A stretch of 7,510 nt of DNA, from the NCBI GenBank assembly GCA_900759335.1, contig CAAEUX010000019.1, forward strand, positions 1 to 7,510, read 5' to 3'. This DNA comes from an uncultured Collinsella sp. Its GTDB lineage: Bacteria; Actinomycetota; Coriobacteriia; Coriobacteriales; Coriobacteriaceae. The position numbers and the translations under genes are program-made. The notes under the pieces are model-generated. The model was given only the letters and a program-made list of their open reading frames with translations, was not told the origin of the DNA and ran no database searches. This document shows positions 1-7,510 of this stretch, in pieces (the first letter of the stretch is position 1; the number at the start of each line of letters is the position of its first letter).

Positions 1-71
1 CGATTATCGGCGCTGCATGGAACAGGCATCGGCGCTGTGGACATACATCATCGGCGTAGCGTGGAACAGTC
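1..71. repeat. Approximate 22-base periodic repeat
   Basis: Three units begin with ATCGGCG at 6, 28 and 50, exactly 22 bases apart. The first and third (6-27 and 50-71) match at 18 of 22 positions. The second shares the first ten bases with unit 1 and then diverges. Read as protein, unit 1 in frame 3 (from base 3) gives IIGAAWNRHR and unit 3 in frame 2 (from base 47) gives IIGVAWNSHR, with several of the base differences at synonymous third positions. The 44-base offset is not a multiple of three, so the copies are out of frame with each other. It could be the remains of a repeat-containing coding sequence or chance similarity. Only about three units are visible and I do not recognise the sequence. 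Confidence 0.35.
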
Positions 72-164
72 ACCGCTCAGGCGTACCGTACGCACCCTGG
101 CCAAACAAAACTTCCTAACGAGATCATCTCTCGCGAAAAGATACGAAAAGAGCCGCCGAATATT
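60..164 (+). pseudogene. Start-less upstream part of the helicase reading frame
   Basis: These 35 codons lie in the same frame as the large helicase, directly after an in-frame TAG at 57-59, and contain no ATG, GTG or TTG. From about base 69 they read like the family: AYRTHPGQTKLPNEI, then SREKIRKEPPNILLTNYSM running straight into the annotated helicase. Long DUF1998-type helicases typically carry a segment of the form 'HPGE..LPNELISRE.MR..PPHILLTNY' here, between motifs Ia and II. That comparison is from memory of the family. The implication is that the gene once began well upstream and that a stop, frameshift or rearrangement near bases 57-69 cut it. Alternatives are a sequencing or assembly error, or a recoding event. 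Confidence 0.6.
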
Positions 165-3100
165 TTGCTTACAAATTATTCGATGCTCGAGTATCTTCTT
201 CTCCGACCTGAAGACGCTCCGCTGTTCGGCAAAGCGTTTGGAGGGAATTGGCGTCACATCGCGATCGACGAGGCGCATGTCTACTCTGGAGCTCTTGGGA
301 CCGAGATCGCGTATCTCTTGCGCCGTCTCAAAGCACGAATTGAATCGGAAACGAGCGAACCTACGCATCTCCATTGTTATGCTACTTCTGCAACAATCGG
401 GTCACCTGAAGAAAAGCCGAAGGTTGCCTCCTTCGCCCAAGACTTGTTCGGTGAACCATTTTCCAATGAAGAGATCAATCTCGACATAGTGACGGGGGAA
501 ATAGACCGTCCCCAGGATGCTTTGGACGAAAAACCGTGGGGCGCGCTTCCATTAGCCACATGGATTGACCTTCGTAAACTTCTTTTCGATCTTGACGCCG
601 TAGACGCACAAGGTATCGTTGAAACACTCAAATCCTCTGGCGTACCCGAGAATATCTTGTCTAGGATGAGAGGCGATGATCCACTCATAGATCTTGGAAA
701 AGTACTACTCGGAGAAGAGTCGGCTTCAAAGCTCATAAGACAGTGCGAACACCTCATCGACCTCACCGACATTAGACAAATCGGAGAATTGGAAATATCT
801 GGTCTACCGGGAGATGAAAGCGACGCCGAAATTCTAACATCTATGGTCGAGGTGCTCTCTTGCGCACGGCGTTCTAAAGATATTCCCATTTTGACAAGCC
901 GTTTCCATTCGTTCTTAAGAGCCCCTGAAGGCATATTTCTAAATCTGAACACACGCAAGCTCATCTCTTACAAAACCGTCGCGGAAAAATATGATGATGA
1001 AAATGCCACGCCCATATACGAGGTATCAGTCTGTCGTCATTGCGGGCAGGCCTACATATTAGGGACGGAAAAGTCTGCAGAAAACGTTGCATCAGCATGG
1101 CTGAATCCTCGCCATGAAGGAACGGATGCTGATGACGAATTCCTTCCAAGAGCCTATTATCGTTTGCTCGCAAATGAATCCGAACGTGATGCCGACGAAG
1201 AAATTCAGTGGCTCTGCCCGATATGTGGTTCGCTGCATCACGAGGCCGTAGGCGGCCTTCACCGATTTGAACACAAAGACACCCAACGTGTACCTATTGC
1301 GCTAAATCAGACAGAGAGCAAACAGGCAGACGAAGAGACGGCTCGTTGCCGTCATTGCGGATATCAGTCCCGTATAGCAATTCAACCAATGAGGGTTTCT
1401 CCCGAGGCTGCAGGTAGCGTCGTATGCTACGACCTCATCAGAGAGATCCCGCCTTTTGATATTGAAGCGACTGATGATGACGATTGGTTTGTCGACCTTC
1501 ATGAAGAGCGCAGAGCAGGAAGTGTCATTTGCTTTTCAGACAAGCGTCAAGATGCGGCTTTCTTTGTGCCAGCGATGGAAAGAACTTACGGGAACATCAC
1601 TCGTCGCCAACTAATCAGAGAGGCCGTAGAAGCGAAATCTTCAGACGAAGGGGGCTGCAAACCAAGTGCCGTTGTGAACTGGATAGCAAGCACCGCCAAT
1701 AAAAGGTATCCGAACCTTTTCGATTCCAACAAAAAAGATCAGGCCACCGCTTGGGTCTTGGATGAGCTCTCTGCCGAGGACTCCCGCAACAGCCTCGAAG
1801 GTTTAGGCATCATAAGAATTGAGCCTACGGAATTTAATGAAGGTTTCTCGAATCCCAAAGTGCAGGAAATTATTGCTCGACGCGTCAATTACCTCAATGG
1901 AAACGGCCTAAATTGGCTCACTTCCGAAGATTACATTCTCTTTACTAAAGTATGCCTAGAGCTGCTTCGTGAACGCAACGCCATTGAGGTTCCTGAGGGT
2001 GTGTCAAGCCTAAGGAACAATCATGAAAAACGCGGCAATCTGGTAATCCTAGGGGGAGACAACGTCACCAGTCCTAAAGATACCATTCAATTTGCAGGCA
2101 CTTCGATAAGCACAACCGAGAACAAACGCAGCGCATTTGTTCGAAAATATGCAAAGAAGGTGCATGGTATCACGCTTTCCCAAGAGGGCACCCTGAAGAT
2201 ATTGCAGGACATCTTTCTGTTTACGGCACAATATCTGGATGGATTCTTCAGAGGCGAGGGTTACCTTGTTGGAACCAAGGAAAGATTCAGGCTCAATAAA
2301 GATATCTGGACAATCTGCCCCCACTCGAACGACGATATTATATATCGATGCGACGCATGCGGATGCGAGACTCATCTTTACACGAACGGAGTCTGCACCA
2401 CGACGAAATGCGAGGGGTCGATGGTAAAAACGACGTTCACCGAAGCAAGAAACAAAGATCGTTACTACAAAGCAGTATATCAAGAAGATGCTCTCCCCCT
2501 CGACATTCAGGAACACACAGCACAGCTGTCGTCCAAAAGGGCAAGGGAAATCCAAGCCGACTTCATCAAAGGAAACGTGAATGTGCTCAGTTGCACTACA
2601 ACCTTTGAACTAGGCGTGGACGTTGGCGACTTGCGAGCCGTCTTTATGAGAAATATTCCTCCTACTACTGCAAACTACACCCAACGGGCCGGCCGGGTTG
2701 GACGTCGTGCGGGAAAACCTGGATACGCAATCACGTTTGCGCGCCTTCGTCCTCACGACATTGCGCATTTCAACGATCCTGCAAAGATAATCGCCGGTGA
2801 AACAAGAGTTCCTATGTGCTATCTGGACAACGCAGCCATCGCCGTACGCCATGTCTTCGCTGTCGCTATGTCTGAATTTTTCCGTTATGCTCATGAGGTT
2901 TTGAATAAGGATTTTTCCCACGACTACAATGACTTCATGGATCTCTCCAGTGCGGAACCAAACGGCCTCAAGGAATTGCAGACATATCTCGCATCACGGC
3001 CCAATAGCATACGATCGCAGATCGCACGAATCATTCCCCAAAATCTTTCAGTCGCAAATGAGATCGGAGTAGAGAGGTGGAAATGGGTCGCTAAGCTCGT

Positions 3101-4355
3101 AAACCCTCTTGATTGGCGCAATGGAAAAGAAGGAGGTAGATTACCGATTGCTCATAGCCTCAAGCATGCTGACTTTGAACGAATCCAAGAAGGTATTGAG
3201 CAGAATATAGACGTCAATGATCGGTTGACCTCAAGCTTATTCAAATCCAGAGACGCGCTTAAAAAGGAAAAAACCATTGCTGTCCTAGCGGAAAATGGCA
3301 TCCTTCCAAAATATGGTTTTCCGACCGACCTCGTAGAACTCCATCTTCCCGTAATACAACAATCCGTTGAAGAGAACAGGCTATCTCTTTCCAGAGGTAT
3401 GCGCCAAGCTATCAGAGAATATGCGCCTGGCTCAGAAATCGTTGCAGGTAAAACCCTTTGGAAATCCGTAGGCGTCAAGAAGCCCAAAGGCCAAGAGCTT
3501 CAAGTCCGACGATACGGAAAATGCCCCACTTGCGGAACTTTCGTCTGGCCGATAGAAAACTACAGCGATAAAGGTGAGTGTCCTGTATGCCACAATGAAC
3601 TCCTGCTTAACAAAAAGATGCTTATTCCGTCATACGGCTTCGTTGGCGAAGAGAGCGAGAAGGGGGTCGGCCTCAGAAAGCCAAGATCGCGAGGGCACAC
3701 ATCCGTTCACTTCAGCCAGCATTGGCCTAGTGAGGCAATTACCACAAACGTCAATTTTCCTGGAGGAACAGTGAGGAAAAGATACGCAGAAAATGGCCAA
3801 CTCTGCGTTCTAAACAACCCATCAGCAGGTTTCCACGTCTGCAGCTACTGCAACAGTGCTGGCATTGGGGCTGAGAGCATTGAGCACAGCTACTGGTGCA
3901 AGAAGAGCGGAATTACCCCGATAATCATGCGCTACGACGCTCTTGGTACATCTTTCGTAAGCGATGTTCTTGAACTGGTCTTCGATATCGATGATGCACC
4001 CAGCCTTATTAACGACGACTGGGAAGCTGTAATGTGGGCTTTATTCACAGCTGCTGCTAAGATTCTCGAAGTACCTGAGACTGAGCTTGGCGGAACCATG
4101 TACGAAAACGAGACACATGGCATTTCCCTTCTTATTTACGATGACGTCCCGGGAGGAGCTGGCCATGCGCGTCAACTCAGTGATAGAGTCGTCGAGCTTG
4201 CTCAAGAGGCATATAAAGTAGTTGACGGCCATTGCGGTTGCGGAGAAGAAACCTGTTGCTATGGGTGCATCGCAAACTATTACAATCAGACAAGACAGGC
4301 TAAACTTTCACGCGGGGCCGCAAAGAAAATACTGGCCGCACTGCTAAAAGCATAA
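165..4355 (+). CDS. Large DEAH-box helicase with C-terminal DUF1998-like domain, 5'-disrupted
   Basis: Superfamily 2 helicase, presumably an ATP-dependent DNA translocase or unwinding enzyme acting in the cytoplasm. Counting from the TTG at 165 (1396 residues): LTNYSMLEYLLLRP at 2-15, motif II DEAH at 35-38, motif III SAT at 75-77, motif IV region CFSDKRQDAAF at 456-466, motif V TTTFELGVD at 811-819, and motif VI QRAGRVGRR at 840-848. Two long inserts separate the motifs, with paired cysteines at 290/293, 351/354, 395/398 and 729/732/744/749. A zinc ribbon follows at 1120/1123/1139/1142, with more cysteines at 1226/1229/1245. The C-terminus (GGAGHA, then Cys 1357, 1359, 1364, 1365, 1368) resembles DUF1998, as in MrfA-like and DISARM DrmB-type proteins. 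Motif I (Walker A) is absent and family-like sequence extends upstream of the TTG, so this start is probably not natural. G+C is lower than in carB, suggesting transfer. A role in phage defence or DNA repair is inference. It is not assigned to a named system because its partners are outside the window. Confidence 0.85.
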   Translation: MLTNYSMLEYLLLRPEDAPLFGKAFGGNWRHIAIDEAHVYSGALGTEIAYLLRRLKARIESETSEPTHLHCYATSATIGSPEEKPKVASFAQDLFGEPFSNEEINLDIVTGEIDRPQDALDEKPWGALPLATWIDLRKLLFDLDAVDAQGIVETLKSSGVPENILSRMRGDDPLIDLGKVLLGEESASKLIRQCEHLIDLTDIRQIGELEISGLPGDESDAEILTSMVEVLSCARRSKDIPILTSRFHSFLRAPEGIFLNLNTRKLISYKTVAEKYDDENATPIYEVSVCRHCGQAYILGTEKSAENVASAWLNPRHEGTDADDEFLPRAYYRLLANESERDADEEIQWLCPICGSLHHEAVGGLHRFEHKDTQRVPIALNQTESKQADEETARCRHCGYQSRIAIQPMRVSPEAAGSVVCYDLIREIPPFDIEATDDDDWFVDLHEERRAGSVICFSDKRQDAAFFVPAMERTYGNITRRQLIREAVEAKSSDEGGCKPSAVVNWIASTANKRYPNLFDSNKKDQATAWVLDELSAEDSRNSLEGLGIIRIEPTEFNEGFSNPKVQEIIARRVNYLNGNGLNWLTSEDYILFTKVCLELLRERNAIEVPEGVSSLRNNHEKRGNLVILGGDNVTSPKDTIQFAGTSISTTENKRSAFVRKYAKKVHGITLSQEGTLKILQDIFLFTAQYLDGFFRGEGYLVGTKERFRLNKDIWTICPHSNDDIIYRCDACGCETHLYTNGVCTTTKCEGSMVKTTFTEARNKDRYYKAVYQEDALPLDIQEHTAQLSSKRAREIQADFIKGNVNVLSCTTTFELGVDVGDLRAVFMRNIPPTTANYTQRAGRVGRRAGKPGYAITFARLRPHDIAHFNDPAKIIAGETRVPMCYLDNAAIAVRHVFAVAMSEFFRYAHEVLNKDFSHDYNDFMDLSSAEPNGLKELQTYLASRPNSIRSQIARIIPQNLSVANEIGVERWKWVAKLVNPLDWRNGKEGGRLPIAHSLKHADFERIQEGIEQNIDVNDRLTSSLFKSRDALKKEKTIAVLAENGILPKYGFPTDLVELHLPVIQQSVEENRLSLSRGMRQAIREYAPGSEIVAGKTLWKSVGVKKPKGQELQVRRYGKCPTCGTFVWPIENYSDKGECPVCHNELLLNKKMLIPSYGFVGEESEKGVGLRKPRSRGHTSVHFSQHWPSEAITTNVNFPGGTVRKRYAENGQLCVLNNPSAGFHVCSYCNSAGIGAESIEHSYWCKKSGITPIIMRYDALGTSFVSDVLELVFDIDDAPSLINDDWEAVMWALFTAAAKILEVPETELGGTMYENETHGISLLIYDDVPGGAGHARQLSDRVVELAQEAYKVVDGHCGCGEETCCYGCIANYYNQTRQAKLSRGAAKKILAALLKA

Positions 4356-4369
4356 GTGCGACCACCGTA

Positions 4370-4428
4370 TGGGATCTCTTTCGACGACTCCTTTCGCCTT
4401 TTAAAAACCGAAAGCGAGAAGAGTCCCA
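4370..4428 (+). terminator. Imperfect hairpin after the helicase gene
   Basis: Beginning 15 bases past the helicase stop, TGGGATCTCTTTCGA (4370-4384) can pair imperfectly with 4414-4428. A nested alternative pairs GACTCCTTTCGCCTT (4386-4400) with 4412-4425, with a loop containing TTTTAAAAA. The two stems share their 3' arm, so only one can form at a time. Neither is followed by a clean T-tract on the + strand. On the - strand a TTTTT run lies inside the region, downstream of the larger palindrome, so it could help end carB transcription. The position between convergent genes suits a bidirectional terminator, but the stems are imperfect and the call is tentative. Confidence 0.4.
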
Positions 4429-4429
4429 C

Positions 4430-4510
4430 GTCATCCAGAGCAAGGGAAGTGAGTCGAAGGGCCTTCCGGCCAACAGAGATCCTTCGACTCCAGCCCTCGC
4501 TCAGGATGAC
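4430..4510. repeat. Long imperfect palindrome, REP/MITE-like, possible bidirectional terminator
   Basis: The left arm (4430-4460) starts GTCATCCAGAGC and ends GAGTCGAAGG. The right arm (4481-4510) starts CCTTCGACTC and ends CGCTCAGGATGAC. The reverse complement of the right arm matches the left arm at about 26 of 30 positions, with perfect outer (7 bases) and inner (10 bases) blocks. The 20-base spacer holds part of a small perfect hairpin, GGCCTTCCGGCC (4460-4471). The pattern GTCATCCTGAGC...GAGTCGAAGG is one I recall as a dispersed intergenic repeat in several high-GC bacteria, including Eggerthellaceae. The right arm is closer to that form and the left arm looks degenerated. It ends 16 bases beyond the carB stop codon, so a transcript from carB would fold it immediately after the gene. 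No transposase or obvious target duplication is visible. Confidence 0.7.
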
Positions 4511-4526
4511 ACGAGGAGGTGGCTTT

Positions 4527-7510
<2,984 letters not shown>

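Noticed and set aside
1..71. CRISPR-like array
   Set aside because: The spacing of 22 bases leaves no room for spacers, units are diverged, and only three are visible.
2..118. Frame 2 open from the left edge to TAA at 116-118, a possible tail of an upstream gene
   Set aside because: Only 38 codons are visible, with no recognisable family, and the last part overlaps helicase-like sequence. It cannot be supported without the sequence to the left.
165..167. TTG as the true start of the helicase
   Set aside because: It lies inside a conserved helicase block (ILLTNYSMLEY), has no convincing Shine-Dalgarno sequence ahead of it, and would discard the ATP-binding motif. It is used only as the limit of the open frame with a possible start codon.
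37..489. + strand frame of 150 codons over the helicase 5' region
   Set aside because: It overlaps the helicase in another frame, its translation is rich in Arg and Ser and resembles no family, and the helicase frame carries clear motifs from about base 69 onward.
2049..2555. - strand frame of 168 codons inside the helicase
   Set aside because: It is antisense to conserved helicase sequence, including the cysteine cluster at residues 729-749, and has no recognisable domain.
4356..4526. tRNA or attachment site in the intergenic gap
   Set aside because: The base pairing seen is a single long palindrome plus a shorter stem, with no cloverleaf and no duplicated end sequence within the window.

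Overview
The window holds two protein-coding genes that converge on a 171-base intergenic gap, and both run off, or are broken at, their 5' ends. On the + strand, from about base 60 to 4355, is most of a very large DEAH-type superfamily 2 helicase with several cysteine clusters and a C-terminal DUF1998-type domain. On the - strand, from the right edge to 4527, is carB, the large subunit of carbamoyl-phosphate synthase, complete except for roughly its first 80 residues.

The organism is a high-GC bacterium. Sampled lines of carB are about 58-67% G+C with codons ending mostly in G or C, and the intergenic palindrome is of a kind I recall seeing dispersed in Eggerthellaceae/Coriobacteriia genomes. 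That placement is an inference, not proof. The helicase gene is nearer 50% G+C in sampled lines and uses AGA, ATA and TTA freely. The two genes therefore look like different compartments: carB as host core genome, the helicase as acquired accessory DNA, possibly a defence or DNA-processing island entering from the left.

Layout. 1-59: sequence I cannot assign, with an approximate 22-base periodicity and an in-frame TAG at 57-59. 60-164: codons in the helicase frame that still read like the family but contain no start codon. 165-4355: the open helicase frame from a TTG, with helicase motifs II to VI and the C-terminal DUF1998-like region. 4356-4526: convergent intergenic region with two adjacent imperfect hairpins, the second a palindrome of about 81 bases. 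4527-7510: carB on the minus strand.

The two genes have no evident functional link. carB is pyrimidine/arginine housekeeping. The helicase probably works with genes beyond the left edge that cannot be seen. The most notable observation is that the helicase appears broken at its 5' end: recognisable family sequence continues upstream of the only available start codon and then meets a stop, so the copy lacks its ATP-binding Walker A segment in any frame I can read.
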